Shown here: piece after piece, positions 26,085 to 35,469 of the stretch
Layout of the letters: each line of letters opens with the position of its first letter
Numbering within the stretch: the stretch's first letter is position 1
Assembly: GCF_003050785.1 (NCBI RefSeq)
Contig: NZ_QAOH01000013.1
Span: forward strand, 42,790 to 106,789
DNA: 64,000 nucleotides
Direction: 5' to 3'
Origin: Celeribacter persicus
GTDB lineage: Bacteria > Pseudomonadota > Alphaproteobacteria > Rhodobacterales > Rhodobacteraceae
The notes under the pieces: model-generated
The model's input: the letters and a program-made list of their open reading frames with translations, nothing else
Told to the model about the DNA's origin: nothing
Databases searched by the model: none
Translations under genes and position numbers: made by a program

Positions 26085-28865
26085 ATGACATTCGAGACCC
26101 GGATCACCCGCAGCCCGCGCGCCTATGAACCGGAGCGTGGCGCAGAGGCGCGTGCCGCGCTGCCCGATCTGAGCGGGGCGAGCGCGGAGGTGATCGCGGG
26201 GGCGGCGGGGTCTGCGCCCTATCTGCATGGGCTGATCCTCAAGGAGGCGGACTGGCTGCCCGAGGGGCTGGCAGACCCGGAGGCGGCCCTCGCGGCGGAA
26301 ATCGCCCGGATCGACGCGCTCCCCCCCGATCGGATCGACAGCGGCCTGCGGCAGGCCAAACGCCGCATCGCACTTTTGTCGGCGCTCTGCGATCTCGGCG
26401 GGGTCTGGGCGCTTTCCGAGGTTACCGGCGCGCTCTCGCTTCTGGCCGACCGGGCGACCCATGTGGCGCTACGGGCGCATGTGGCGCGGGAGATCAGCAG
26501 GGGCAAGATCCCCGGCCAGACCGAGGCGGATATCGAAAGCTGCGGCGGTATGTTCGCGCTGGCCATGGGCAAGCACGGGGCCGGGGAGCTGAATTACTCT
26601 TCCGACATCGACCTCATCTGCCTGTTCGATGAGGAACGGTTCGACGGGATCGACCAGATGGAGGCGCGGGCAGGCTTCATCCGCGCGACGCGCCGCGCCA
26701 TGGCCGCGCTGTCCGATCTGACCTCCGAGGGCTATGTCTTTCGCACCGATCTGCGTTTGCGCCCCGATCCGTCGGTAACGCCGGTCTGTTTCGCGATGGA
26801 AGCCGCCGAGCGCTATTATGAGAGCGTCGGGCGGACATGGGAGCGTGCGGCCTATATCAAGGCGCGGGTCTGCGCGGGCGATCAGGACGCGGGCGCGCGG
26901 TTTCTTCAGGCGATGACACCCTTCGTCTGGCGTCGACACCTCGATTTCAATGCGATCCGTGAGACCCATGACATGCGGCTGAAAATTCGCGCGCACAAGG
27001 GGTTGGGAGGCGCGTTGAAGCTCGAAGGCCACAACATGAAGCTCGGTTTCGGTGGCATTCGCGAGATCGAGTTCTTCGCCCAGACCCGGCAGCTCATCGC
27101 GGGGGGGCGCGATCCCGATCTGCGGCTGCGGGGTACGGTTCCGGCGCTGGCGAAGCTGGCGGAAAAGGGCTGGGTCGAGCGCGAGGTGGCCGATCAACTC
27201 AGCCGGGATTACGTGGCGCATCGTGAGGTCGAACACCGGCTCCAAATGTTGCGTGACCAGCAGACTCACAGCCTGCCCACCGCACCCGAGGAATTCGACC
27301 GGCTCGCCGCCCTCATGGGGACGACGGTCGAAACGATGCGCGCAGAGATTGCGGAACGCTGCGAACGGGTCAATGCGCTGACCGAAGATTTCTTTGCCCC
27401 CGGCGAGGCCGCGCCGACACCCGATCTGTCGCCCGAACAGGCGGAGGTCACGGCGCGCTGGTCAACCTATCCCTGTCTGCGCACCGCTCGGGCGCAGGAG
27501 ATTTTCGACCGGCTGAAACCGGAGCTTCTGACCCGCATCCAGCGGCTCGACAAGCCCGAAGAGGCGTTGACCCATCTCGATGGCTTCCTGCGCGGACTGC
27601 CCGCGGGCGTTCAGCTTTTCGCGCTGTTCGAGGCCAACCCGCAGCTCATCGACCTGATCCTCGACATCGTGTCCACCGCCCCGCATCTGGCGCGCTATCT
27701 TTCACGCAACGCGCAGGTGCTCGATGCGGTCATCGGCGGGCGGTTCTTTGCCCCATGGCCGGGGCGCGACGGGCTGATCGCCCTACTGACGACACATCTC
27801 GAAGAGGCCGGGGATTACGAACGTCAACTCGACGCCTGCCGCCGCTGGGCCAAGGAATGGCATTTCCGCGTGGGCGTGCATCAGTTGCGCGATCTGATCA
27901 CGGCGGATGAGGCCGGATCGCAATATTGCGACATTGCCGCCGCCTGCGTGGCGGCGCTTTATCCGCAGGTTGTCGCTGAGTTTGCCCGCAAACACGGCGA
28001 TCCACCGGGGCGGGGCGCGATGGTGCTGGGTATGGGCTCTTTGGGCGCGGGGCGGCTGACGGCAGCCTCCGATCTCGACATGATCGTGATCTACGACGCG
28101 GCGGGCATCGAAATGTCGGAGGGGCGCAAGCCCCTGCAATCGCGGACTTATTATGCGCGCCTGACGCAAGCACTGATCACGGCCATGACCGCCCAGACCG
28201 CCGAAGGGCGGCTCTATGAGGTGGATATGCGGCTCAGGCCCTCGGGCAAACAGGGGCCGGTGGCGACTTCGCTCGAAAGCTTCATGAGCTATCAGCGCGA
28301 GGAAGCCTGGGTCTGGGAACATCTGGCGCTCAGCCGGGGGCGGGCGCTGGCGGGAGCCCCCGATCTGATGCGGGCCGTGGATGATTTTCGGGCCGATCTG
28401 ATCGCGGCCACCAAGGACGAGGCACGCATACGTCAGGAGACCACTGAAATGCGCGCGCGTCTGGCGGAGGCCAAACCGGGCAGCGATTGGGACCCGAAAA
28501 ACGGCCCCGGCCGTATGATGGACATCGAGCTTCTGGCTGAGACTGCCGCGCTTCTGGCGGGCAGTGCGGAACAGGACATCTACACCCAGCTTGGGGCAGG
28601 GCGGGCGGCGGACTGGCTCACCGGCGACGAATATGCGCTTCTGGTCGAGACCTACCGGCTGATGTGGCGGCTGCAATCGGCGGCGCGGCTCCTGACCGGA
28701 GAAGCGCTCGATCCGGAGGCCGTGGGCGCGGGCGGGCGCGGGTTCCTCATGCGTTCGAACGGGGCGGTGAGCATGGAAGCTCTGTCCGAGGAACTGAAAT
28801 CGCGCTCCGCCGCGTCTGCCGCCGCGATCACCTCCGTGCTTGCGCGCCCCTTGCCCGGGGCGTAA
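26085..28865 (+). CDS. glnE: Bifunctional glutamine synthetase adenylyltransferase/deadenylase
   Basis: A 926-residue protein adjusting glutamine synthetase activity by reversible adenylylation under PII control. There are two nucleotidyltransferase modules: GELNYSSDIDLICLFDEE in the N-terminal deadenylase half and GAGRLTAASDLDMIVIYDA in the C-terminal adenylylase half, separated by a helical regulatory domain. Length is normal. GGAGGAG lies 5 nt before ATG 26085; the frame is open further upstream, but that part opposes ybaK. A small gene follows 21 nt later. Confidence 0.95.
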   Translation: MTFETRITRSPRAYEPERGAEARAALPDLSGASAEVIAGAAGSAPYLHGLILKEADWLPEGLADPEAALAAEIARIDALPPDRIDSGLRQAKRRIALLSALCDLGGVWALSEVTGALSLLADRATHVALRAHVAREISRGKIPGQTEADIESCGGMFALAMGKHGAGELNYSSDIDLICLFDEERFDGIDQMEARAGFIRATRRAMAALSDLTSEGYVFRTDLRLRPDPSVTPVCFAMEAAERYYESVGRTWERAAYIKARVCAGDQDAGARFLQAMTPFVWRRHLDFNAIRETHDMRLKIRAHKGLGGALKLEGHNMKLGFGGIREIEFFAQTRQLIAGGRDPDLRLRGTVPALAKLAEKGWVEREVADQLSRDYVAHREVEHRLQMLRDQQTHSLPTAPEEFDRLAALMGTTVETMRAEIAERCERVNALTEDFFAPGEAAPTPDLSPEQAEVTARWSTYPCLRTARAQEIFDRLKPELLTRIQRLDKPEEALTHLDGFLRGLPAGVQLFALFEANPQLIDLILDIVSTAPHLARYLSRNAQVLDAVIGGRFFAPWPGRDGLIALLTTHLEEAGDYERQLDACRRWAKEWHFRVGVHQLRDLITADEAGSQYCDIAAACVAALYPQVVAEFARKHGDPPGRGAMVLGMGSLGAGRLTAASDLDMIVIYDAAGIEMSEGRKPLQSRTYYARLTQALITAMTAQTAEGRLYEVDMRLRPSGKQGPVATSLESFMSYQREEAWVWEHLALSRGRALAGAPDLMRAVDDFRADLIAATKDEARIRQETTEMRARLAEAKPGSDWDPKNGPGRMMDIELLAETAALLAGSAEQDIYTQLGAGRAADWLTGDEYALLVETYRLMWRLQSAARLLTGEALDPEAVGAGGRGFLMRSNGAVSMEALSEELKSRSAASAAAITSVLARPLPGA

Positions 28866-28886
28866 GCCCGTCTCAGGAGGTGCCCC

Positions 28887-29195
28887 ATGGCGCAAAAAGA
28901 TCCTTATACCAGCGACCTGCCCGAGGTGGACGCCGCGCTCGATCCCGGCGGGCTGATCCGCGAATCCTATCGGATCGAGGGGCTGGGTCTGCCGGAGGCG
29001 CGCTCGATCTTTCTCGACTGGGCGATCAAGATCGACCCGGACCTGTCGCCGCAGATCGCGATCCGGCGGCTTCTGGCGCTCTATGCACCGTTGGCCGGTC
29101 CGTCTCATCCGATGACCGTGGTGCTGACCGAAGGTTTGGGCAAACTGAGCGGACCGGGTGGGAGGCGTGGCGGGTCGCGGGCGCGCCGCGGCTGA
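28887..29195 (+). CDS. Conserved hypothetical protein downstream of glnE
   Basis: A 102-residue acidic protein, AGGAGG 6 nt before ATG, 21 nt after glnE, so probably co-transcribed. The central part (GLGLPEARSIFLDWAIKIDPDLSPQIAIRRLLALYA) looks like a compact helical domain; the C-terminus is Gly/Arg-rich and disordered. I do not recognise the family. The glnE link suggests nitrogen control, as inference only. Confidence 0.75.
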   Translation: MAQKDPYTSDLPEVDAALDPGGLIRESYRIEGLGLPEARSIFLDWAIKIDPDLSPQIAIRRLLALYAPLAGPSHPMTVVLTEGLGKLSGPGGRRGGSRARRG

Positions 29196-29346
29196 GCCGC
29201 CCCGATGTCACAGGGCTTTTCACAGGACCCTCTTCGAATTTGCGGGATTTGCCTCTTCTTGGGGCGTTTTCATTTAGGGCCTGTTTACCCTTTGGGCGGA
29301 TGGTGGGGAAAAACATTTTTTCACGCACAAATCAAAGGGTACTCAC

Positions 29347-29752
29347 ATGAGGATCAAACGATTAAACGGCATGTTTACGGTCGCCACGCAGGTGAATCTG
29401 AACAAGATCCGCAAAATCGCGGAGGCTGGTTACAAGACCATCGTTTGCAATCGTCCCGATGGCGAGGGGGCGGATCAGCCGGGCTTCAGAGAGGTGGCGC
29501 AGATCGCGCGCGATCTCGGGCTGCGCACCGCCTATATTCCGATCGCTCTGAGCGGTGCGACGGCGGAGGATCACGCCGCTTTCGCCCGTGTGATCGAGGA
29601 TATGCCCAAACCGATCCTTGCCTATTGCCGCTCCGGCACCCGCTCTATGACACTCTGGTCGCATTGGGAGCAGGCGGCCTCTGGTGATCACCGCACGGAG
29701 CGTCGCGTTGGGACGATTGCGCGACACCACCGGGCGGCGGGCAATCGCCTGA
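29347..29752 (+). pseudogene. TIGR01244/DUF442 phosphatase-like (beta-lactamase hydrolase-like) gene, probably frameshifted
   Basis: The first ~103 residues (MRIKRLNGMFTVATQVNLNKI...CNRPDGEGADQPGF..., catalytic AYCRSGTRS) match the DUF442/Blh small phosphatase-sulfurtransferase-like family. After TLWS (about 29661) the frame loses similarity and would run antisense through the end of eda to 29895. In the +1 frame the sequence 'RPLVITARSVALG' resembles the family's C-terminal helix and stops at 29750-29752, 17 nt before the eda stop. At least one indel near 29655-29680 is the simplest reading; the exact site is not fixed. Confidence 0.6.
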
Positions 29753-29768
29753 GCGTGGATTTATGCGG

Positions 29769-30410
29769 TCAACGCGGCAGGGCGGCGGCTTCGCGGGCAA
29801 GCGCCTCGATGGCTTTCCAGTCGCCCTTTTCGACGAGATCGGCAGGTGCAACCCAGCTTCCGCCGACGCAAAGCGTGTTGGAGAGAGAGAGGTAATCGCG
29901 GGCGTTCTTGAGTGAAACACCCCCCGTCGGACAGAATTTCATCTGCGGCAGCGGTGCGCCGATGGACTTGAGCGCAGGGGCGCCGCCATTGGCCTCTGCG
30001 GGGAAGAATTTCGCGACCGTATAGCCGCGCTCTAGAAGCTTCATCACGTCCGAAGCGGTCGATGTGCCCGCCAGAAGTGGCATGTCATGCGCCTCGCAGG
30101 CGTCGAGCAGTTTGTCGGTCGCACCGGGAGACACACCGAAGGTCGCGCCTGCCGCTTTCGCGGCGATCACGTCTTCGGGTGTCAAAAGCGTGCCTGCGCC
30201 GACCACGCCGCCTTCGACCTTGGCCATCTCGCGGATCACCTCAAGCGCCACGGGCGTGCGCAGCGTCACTTCGAGCGCGGGCAGGCCGCCTGCGACCAGC
30301 GCCTCGGCGAGAGGCCGGGCATGGGCCACGTCCTTCACCACGAGCACGGGCACGACGGGGGCGAGGGCGCAAATCTCTGCGCATTTCTGGCTGGCGTCCT
30401 GAGGGGTCAT
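29769..30410 (-). CDS. eda: 2-dehydro-3-deoxy-phosphogluconate aldolase
   Basis: A 213-residue class I aldolase of the Entner-Doudoroff pathway, cleaving KDPG to pyruvate and glyceraldehyde 3-phosphate. It shows VPVLVVKD, the catalytic-glutamate region ALEVTLRT, GAGTLL, the Schiff-base lysine in VAKFFPAE, and the phosphate-binding FCPTGGVS. Its operator-like TTAGCGCTAA lies 38 nt upstream of the ATG and recurs before edd, 4 kb away on the same strand. Unusually, two plus-strand genes separate eda from edd. Confidence 0.95.
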   Translation of the reverse strand: MTPQDASQKCAEICALAPVVPVLVVKDVAHARPLAEALVAGGLPALEVTLRTPVALEVIREMAKVEGGVVGAGTLLTPEDVIAAKAAGATFGVSPGATDKLLDACEAHDMPLLAGTSTASDVMKLLERGYTVAKFFPAEANGGAPALKSIGAPLPQMKFCPTGGVSLKNARDYLSLSNTLCVGGSWVAPADLVEKGDWKAIEALAREAAALPR

Positions 30411-30447
30411 ATCTGTCTCCTGATGGGGGATGGGAGTCGCCGTAAGT

Positions 30448-30459
30448 GTTAGCGCTAAA
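30448..30459. promoter_or_regulatory. LacI-type operator before eda (GTTAGCGCTAAA)
   Basis: Contains the perfect palindrome TTAGCGCTAA with the central AGCGCT typical of LacI-family operators. It shares 11 of 12 bases with the site before edd (34253-34264). Confidence 0.65.
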
Positions 30460-30602
30460 TTTCCGAATATGAAAGCCTGCGCTGCGGCTGGTGCACGGAA
30501 AGCCCCTGCCCATGTGCATTTTTGTCAAGCCGCCCCTGCATGTCTTGCCGCATGTTTGCGCCACCATAGATGAGCCGAACACACATACAGAGGAGCGCTG
30601 CG

Positions 30603-31715
30603 ATGACCGCACCGATCGAGACGCTGTTTCGTCCGTTTACCTACAAGGGGCTGAGCCTGAAAAATCGCATCGTCATGGCGCCCATGACGCGGGGTATGGC
30701 GCCCGACGGCATTCCGGGGCCGGACAATGCCGCCTATTACGCCCGCCGCGCTGCCCATGAGGTTGGGCTGATCCTTTCCGAAGGTACGGTCATTGAGCGT
30801 CCGGCTTCGCGCAATCTTCCGGGCATTCCGTTCTTTTATGGCGATGAGGCGCTGTCGGGTTGGAAGCGGGTGATCGGGGCCGTTCATGGCGAAGGCGGTA
30901 AGATGGGCCCGCAGCTTTGGCACACCGGTTCGACCCGTGCGGGCGCGTGGGAACCCGAAGCGCCGGTCGAAAGCCCTTCCGGTCTGGTCGGTCCCGGTGA
31001 TCCGCGCGGTGTCGCGATGAGCGAGGCCGATATCGAGGCGACGATTGCCGCCTTTGCCGCCTCCGCGAAGGCGGCCAGGGATCTTGGCTTTGATGTGGCC
31101 GAACTCCACGGCGCGCATGGCTATCTGATTGATCAGTTCTTCTGGGCGGGCACCAACCTGCGCGAGGATCACTGGGGTGGTCAGACCATAGAAGAGCGGT
31201 CGCGCTTTGCTGTCGCCGTGATCAAGGCCGTGCGTGACGCTGTTGGGCCGGATTTCCCGATCCTCCTGCGTCTTTCGCAATGGAAACAACAGGATTACAC
31301 GGTGAAACTTGCCGCCGATCCAAATGAGATGGAACGCTGGCTTACGCCGCTCGTGGAAGCTGGTGTCGATATTTTGCATTGTTCGCAACGCCGCTTCTGG
31401 GAACCGGAATTTCCGGAGATCGACGGCGAAGAGGGGCTGAATTTCGCGGGTTGGGCCAAGAAGATCTCCGGCGTGCCAACGATTTCGGTGGGCTCCGTCG
31501 GGCTTTCGGGCGAATTCCTTGCCGCCTTTGGCGGTGAAAGCTCGGCTGTGACGCCACTTGATAAACTGGTAAAGCGGATGGAGGCGGAAGAATTCGACCT
31601 GATCGCCGTGGGTCGTGCGCTCCTTTCGGATTACGCCTGGGCTGAGAAGGTCAAACGCGGTGCAGTCGATGAGTTGAAGGGCTTTGATCCGGCCTCGCTG
31701 GGCCAGTTGCTTTGA
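30603..31715 (+). CDS. Old yellow enzyme family NADH:flavin oxidoreductase
   Basis: A 370-residue FMN-dependent TIM-barrel ene-reductase. Visible features are the N-terminal KNRIVMAPMTR, the substrate/FMN-binding ELHGAHGYLIDQFF, the RFAVAVIKAVRDAVG helix, and the C-terminal FMN-phosphate region VGRALLSDYAW. The substrate cannot be read from sequence. ATG 30603 has GGAG 7 nt upstream. It lies inside the eda-edd interval on the opposite strand. Confidence 0.92.
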   Translation: MTAPIETLFRPFTYKGLSLKNRIVMAPMTRGMAPDGIPGPDNAAYYARRAAHEVGLILSEGTVIERPASRNLPGIPFFYGDEALSGWKRVIGAVHGEGGKMGPQLWHTGSTRAGAWEPEAPVESPSGLVGPGDPRGVAMSEADIEATIAAFAASAKAARDLGFDVAELHGAHGYLIDQFFWAGTNLREDHWGGQTIEERSRFAVAVIKAVRDAVGPDFPILLRLSQWKQQDYTVKLAADPNEMERWLTPLVEAGVDILHCSQRRFWEPEFPEIDGEEGLNFAGWAKKISGVPTISVGSVGLSGEFLAAFGGESSAVTPLDKLVKRMEAEEFDLIAVGRALLSDYAWAEKVKRGAVDELKGFDPASLGQLL

Positions 31716-31721
31716 GTGGAT

Positions 31722-31750
31722 AGCCTTCCCGGACACGGGGAGGCTTTTCT
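31722..31750 (+). terminator. Terminator after the old yellow enzyme gene
   Basis: AGCCTTCCC (31722-31730) / GGGGAGGCT (31737-31745), one G-T pair, followed by TTTTCTT. Confidence 0.8.
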
Positions 31751-31897
31751 TCGACGAAGTTTCCTGCGAAACTGAATGCCTCAGGATAAGGAGATCTATG
31801 CGCAGAAAATCAGCATGGCCTGTCATGGCATGACGCGCGGCCCGACAAGGGTTGCATGATTTTTTATGCGCATCTGCGCTTTTCCTGAGAGTTTCTC

Positions 31898-32353
31898 ATG
31901 ACCGAAACTGACATCACACTCCGCCCGTTCGAGGTCGGAGACACCGAGGCCTTGTCCCATATCTGGCGCGCGGCGTCGGAGCGGGCACATCCGTTTTTCA
32001 CATCGCGCCAGCTCGATCACCAACAAGAGTTGGTGGAAAGCGTCTACCTGCCCAAGGCCGAAACATGGGTTGCGCTGCGTGGGGCAGTGCCGCTTGGATT
32101 CATCGGGCTGTTGCCGCAACCGGGCGGGGCCGTGATCGGCGGGCTGTTCGTCGCACCTGAGGCACAGGGACAGGGGATCGACCGCATGCTTGTGGCCCAT
32201 GCCCGCAAGCTCAAATACCGGCTGAGCCTTGAAGTTTACGAAACCAACCACGCCGCGCGCGGATTCTACGCCCGGCTTGGCTTTCGCGAAACCGGGCGGC
32301 GGGAGGTGGACGACAACGGACTACCGTTTCCGCTTTTGAAACTCGACCTCTAA
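31898..32353 (+). CDS. GNAT-family N-acetyltransferase
   Basis: A 151-residue single-domain acetyltransferase: beta-4 segment GGAVIGGLFVAPEAQGQGIDRML with the acetyl-CoA loop (Q-x-x-G-x-D), and the C-terminal NHAARGFYARLGFRETGRRE. The acceptor is unknown. The ribosome-binding site is weak (GAGAG). It converges with edd, with stops 17 nt apart. Confidence 0.85.
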   Translation: MTETDITLRPFEVGDTEALSHIWRAASERAHPFFTSRQLDHQQELVESVYLPKAETWVALRGAVPLGFIGLLPQPGGAVIGGLFVAPEAQGQGIDRMLVAHARKLKYRLSLEVYETNHAARGFYARLGFRETGRREVDDNGLPFPLLKLDL

Positions 32354-32369
32354 GGGAGACGGTGTGCGC

Positions 32370-34199
32370 TCAGAACAGGGAACAGGCCCCGGTCGTGGCC
32401 GGGCCTGCATTCTGACGGAAGGTTTCGAACAGTTCGCGGCCCATGCCGACCGTATTGGCAGAAAGATCGACTGTGATCGCCGTGCGCGCCTCAAACCCCT
32501 CTTCCAGCACTTCAAGTGTGCCTGCCGTGGCATCGACGCGTACCAGATCACCGTCTTTGAGCTTGGCAATCGGTCCGCCGGTCGCGGCTTCGGGGGAGAC
32601 GTGAATACAGGCAGGCACCTTGCCCGACGCGCCGGACATGCGCCCATCGGTGACAAGCGCCACCTTGAGACCGCGATCCTGCAACACGGCCAGCGTCGGC
32701 GTCAGGGAATGCAGCTCCGGCATACCGTTGGCGCGCGGGCCTTGGAAACGGACGACGACCACGGTGTCCTCGGTGAACTCGCCCGCTTGAAATGCTTTCT
32801 TGACGTCATGCTGGTCATGGAAAATCCGGGCTTTCGCCTCGACCACATGGTGTTCGGGCTTTACGGCGGAGACCTTCATCACGCCACGCCCGAGATTGCC
32901 CTTGAGTTCCTTGAGACCGCCGGTTTTCTGGAACGGATCGGAGGCGGGGCGGAGGATCTTGTCGTTCACACTCTCGCGCTCGGGCTGCTCAAACGTGAGC
33001 ACGCCATCGCGCAGTTTCGGTTCCTTGGTGTAAAGTGACAGGCCCGATCCGGCGACGGTTTTCACGTCCTCATGCAACAACCCGGCGTCGAGCAATTCGC
33101 CGATCAGATAGGACAAGCCGCCGGCGGCATGAAAATGGTTCACATCGGCGAGGCCATTGGGATAGACCTTTGCCAGAAGCGGCACCACGTCGGAAATCTC
33201 GGAGAAATCCTCCAGATCGAGAATGATGCCTGCGGCACGCGCCATGGCGGGCAGGTGCAGCACGAGGTTCGTGGACCCGCCTGTCGCCATCAGCCCGACG
33301 ACGCCATTCACGAAAGCCTTTTCGTCGAGGATCGCGCCCACGGGGGTGTATTCATTGCCGAAAGCGGTGATCTGTAGCGCGCGCTTGGCGGCTTCGCGGG
33401 TCAGGGCATCGCGCAAATCGGTGCCCGGATTGACGAAGGACGCGCCCGGAAGGTGCAGTCCCATCACCTCCATCAGCATCTGGTTCGAGTTCGCCGTGCC
33501 GTAGAAGGTGCAGGTGCCCTGGCCGTGATAGGCCTTCATCTCGCTGTCCATTAACTCGCGGCGGGTGATCTCTCCGGTGGCGAATTTCTGACGCGCCTTG
33601 GATTTCTCGTCGTTCGAGATGCCTGTGGTCATCGGGCCAGCGGGCACGAAAACGGTGGGCACATGGCCGAAGGCGGCGGCGGCCATGATCAAGCCCGGCA
33701 CGATCTTGTCGCAGATGCCCATGTAGAGCGCGGCGTCATAGCAATTGTGCGACATGGCGATGGAGGCCGAGAGTGCGATGGTGTCGCGTGAAAACAGCGA
33801 CAGCTCCATGCCGGTCTGGCCTTGTGTCACGCCATCGCACATGGCGGGCACGCCACCCGCGACCTGCGCCGTGGCGCCGTTCTGATGGGCGACCTCGCGG
33901 ATGATGTCGGGGTAATGCTCATAGGGTTTGTGTGCCGAGAGCATGTCGTTATAGGCGGTCACGATGCCGATATTGGGTGCACGCCCGTCGGCGAGCGTCG
34001 TCTGATCCTCGCCCATGGCGGCATAGGCATGGGCCTGATTGCCACAGGAGAGATGCGCGCGCGCCGGTCCCTGTTCCGCCGCCGCGTCGATCCGGGCGAG
34101 GTAAGCTTCGCGAGTCGGGCGGGAGCGGTCGATGATGCGTTGGGTGACTTTTGCAATCTCAGGGATGATTTTGGGGGCGATCTGGGCGTTCAGGGGCAT
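32370..34199 (-). CDS. edd: 6-phosphogluconate dehydratase
   Basis: A 609-residue iron-sulfur dehydratase of the IlvD/Edd family, making KDPG, the substrate of Eda. Visible are [10 protein letters not shown], the [22 protein letters not shown] motif with a cluster cysteine, [21 protein letters not shown] with further cysteines, and [26 protein letters not shown] 34199 has AAAAGG upstream. With eda it completes the Entner-Doudoroff route; no zwf or pgl lies in the window. Confidence 0.96.
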   Translation of the reverse strand: MPLNAQIAPKIIPEIAKVTQRIIDRSRPTREAYLARIDAAAEQGPARAHLSCGNQAHAYAAMGEDQTTLADGRAPNIGIVTAYNDMLSAHKPYEHYPDIIREVAHQNGATAQVAGGVPAMCDGVTQGQTGMELSLFSRDTIALSASIAMSHNCYDAALYMGICDKIVPGLIMAAAAFGHVPTVFVPAGPMTTGISNDEKSKARQKFATGEITRRELMDSEMKAYHGQGTCTFYGTANSNQMLMEVMGLHLPGASFVNPGTDLRDALTREAAKRALQITAFGNEYTPVGAILDEKAFVNGVVGLMATGGSTNLVLHLPAMARAAGIILDLEDFSEISDVVPLLAKVYPNGLADVNHFHAAGGLSYLIGELLDAGLLHEDVKTVAGSGLSLYTKEPKLRDGVLTFEQPERESVNDKILRPASDPFQKTGGLKELKGNLGRGVMKVSAVKPEHHVVEAKARIFHDQHDVKKAFQAGEFTEDTVVVVRFQGPRANGMPELHSLTPTLAVLQDRGLKVALVTDGRMSGASGKVPACIHVSPEAATGGPIAKLKDGDLVRVDATAGTLEVLEEGFEARTAITVDLSANTVGMGRELFETFRQNAGPATTGACSLF

Positions 34200-34252
34200 G
34201 ACGGGCCTTTTGCTGGTCTGGCCAAATGGGCACATGAGACGGTCTGAAATTC

Positions 34253-34264
34253 GTTAGCGCTAAC
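34253..34264. promoter_or_regulatory. LacI-type operator before edd (GTTAGCGCTAAC)
   Basis: A perfect 12-bp palindrome 54 nt upstream of the edd ATG, matching the site before eda. No LacI-family gene is in the window, so the regulator is encoded elsewhere. Confidence 0.7.
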
Positions 34265-34479
34265 TTAACCCCTTCGGCCGGGAATGTCCATGATGGCGTG
34301 GGGAGGTGTGGCCTATGCTGCACACGCAAGGGGGTTGCTGCAAGTGCATAACGGCTCTTCGCAATTGTCACTCGTCTGTGTCAGCGATTTTGACCTATAT
34401 CTGAGGCATCGGGAGGATCAACACAATCGCGCCAATGTCGGCACAGACCGGCGGGCCAACCCTTGAAAAGGTGATCCTG

Positions 34480-34632
34480 ATGACCACACGTACCGTCGTT
34501 CAATTTTCCCATCTCGCTATCGAAGAAGAAGCGCGCATGCAACGCGCTCTGGCCATGCGCTCGATGATGCGCGCCGCTGGCAAGTGGCTGCGTGGCCGGT
34601 TCCATACTACTCGCGCCGCCGAACTGGCCTGA
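34480..34632 (+). CDS. Small basic protein, 50 residues
   Basis: ATG 34480 follows AAAGGTGAT. The product (TTRTVVQFSHLAIEEEARMQ... then RAAGKWLRGRF) has an acidic amphipathic helix followed by a basic Met/Arg-rich helix, somewhat like the short DUF1127-type proteins of alphaproteobacteria, but without their diagnostic LxDIGL end. Its terminator is at 34705. Reality is supported by the ribosome-binding site and terminator only. Confidence 0.5.
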   Translation: MTTRTVVQFSHLAIEEEARMQRALAMRSMMRAAGKWLRGRFHTTRAAELA

Positions 34633-34704
34633 TAAAAACGGGCCTGAAAACCTGCCTGAGCGGCAAATCTGGCGAAAGCCTCTGCCCACGCACGATAACG
34701 CTTT

Positions 34705-34733
34705 GAAAATCCCGGAAATGCTCCGGGATTTTC
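34705..34733 (+). terminator. Terminator GAAAATCCCGG/CCGGGATTTTC
   Basis: An 11-bp stem with a 7-nt loop. T/A tracts on both sides allow termination in either direction. Confidence 0.8.
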
Positions 34734-34797
34734 GTATTTCGGCCTCATTTCCCCGTCATCGTTACTCACGAAACAGGGGAGAACCCCGGAGGTCGTC

Positions 34798-35409
34798 ATG
34801 AAAAAGACATTCAACATCGCAGCAGCCCTGATCCTTGCCGCCGCCACAAGCGCCTGCACCACGGAGACCACGTCGCGTGCGACGCCATTCAACCTGCCGC
34901 TCGGCGGTCAGAGTGCGGAGGTCGTACGGATCGCCCCGAATTTTCGGGTCACCAAGGTCAACGTGACCGTGCCGGAGACGCTTACCGTGTCCGAGGACAA
35001 CGGCATCAAACCGCGCGCCGATATCGTCTGGCGCGAGGATCCGTTCGGCAACCGTCGCGAACAGGTGAAATCGGTGATGGAAGCCGGGTTCAACGCCGGA
35101 GCCAAGGCGCTCGACGGCGCGCGCGCGGTGGTACTCGACGTGCAGCTCGTGCGCTTCCATGCGCAGACCCAGCGCGTGCGCTATTCCTCGCTGCCGTCCA
35201 AGCATGAGATCGAATTCCTGCTGACCGTGCGCGATGCCAACACCGGTGCGGTGATCGTCCCCTCGCATATGGTCAATGCCACCTTCGATGCGCTCGGCGG
35301 TAACGCCGCTGTGGCCGCCGACCGTGCGGGCATCACCCAGCGGATGCGGATCGGCGAACATCTGGCCGGTGTGATTTATGGCGAGTTGAGCAAGCCGATC
35401 ACACTCTGA
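34798..35409 (+). CDS. Exported lipoprotein of the DUF6778 type
   Basis: A 203-residue lipoprotein: a short basic start, a hydrophobic leader, and lipobox SAC with Cys at residue 19. The mature part is beta-rich (RVTKVNVTVPETLTVSEDNGIKP, VVLDVQLVRFHAQTQRVRYSSL, EIEFLLTVRDANTGAVI). It resembles a Rhodobacterales lipoprotein family that I recall as DUF6778; its role in the envelope is unknown. GGAGGTCGTC precedes the ATG. Its terminator overlaps the start of the next gene. Confidence 0.8.
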   Translation: MKKTFNIAAALILAAATSACTTETTSRATPFNLPLGGQSAEVVRIAPNFRVTKVNVTVPETLTVSEDNGIKPRADIVWREDPFGNRREQVKSVMEAGFNAGAKALDGARAVVLDVQLVRFHAQTQRVRYSSLPSKHEIEFLLTVRDANTGAVIVPSHMVNATFDALGGNAAVAADRAGITQRMRIGEHLAGVIYGELSKPITL

Positions 35410-35439
35410 TCCCCCTTCCTTGCGGGGCGAAACACGGCT

Positions 35440-35469
35440 AAGAGGGCTCTCATGACAGAGCCCTCTTTT
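35440..35469 (+). terminator. Terminator overlapping the rlmI start codon
   Basis: An 11-bp stem AAGAGGGCTCT (35440-35450) / AGAGCCCTCTT (35457-35467) with four T residues. The 6-nt loop CATGAC contains the ATG at 35452. Confidence 0.85.
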
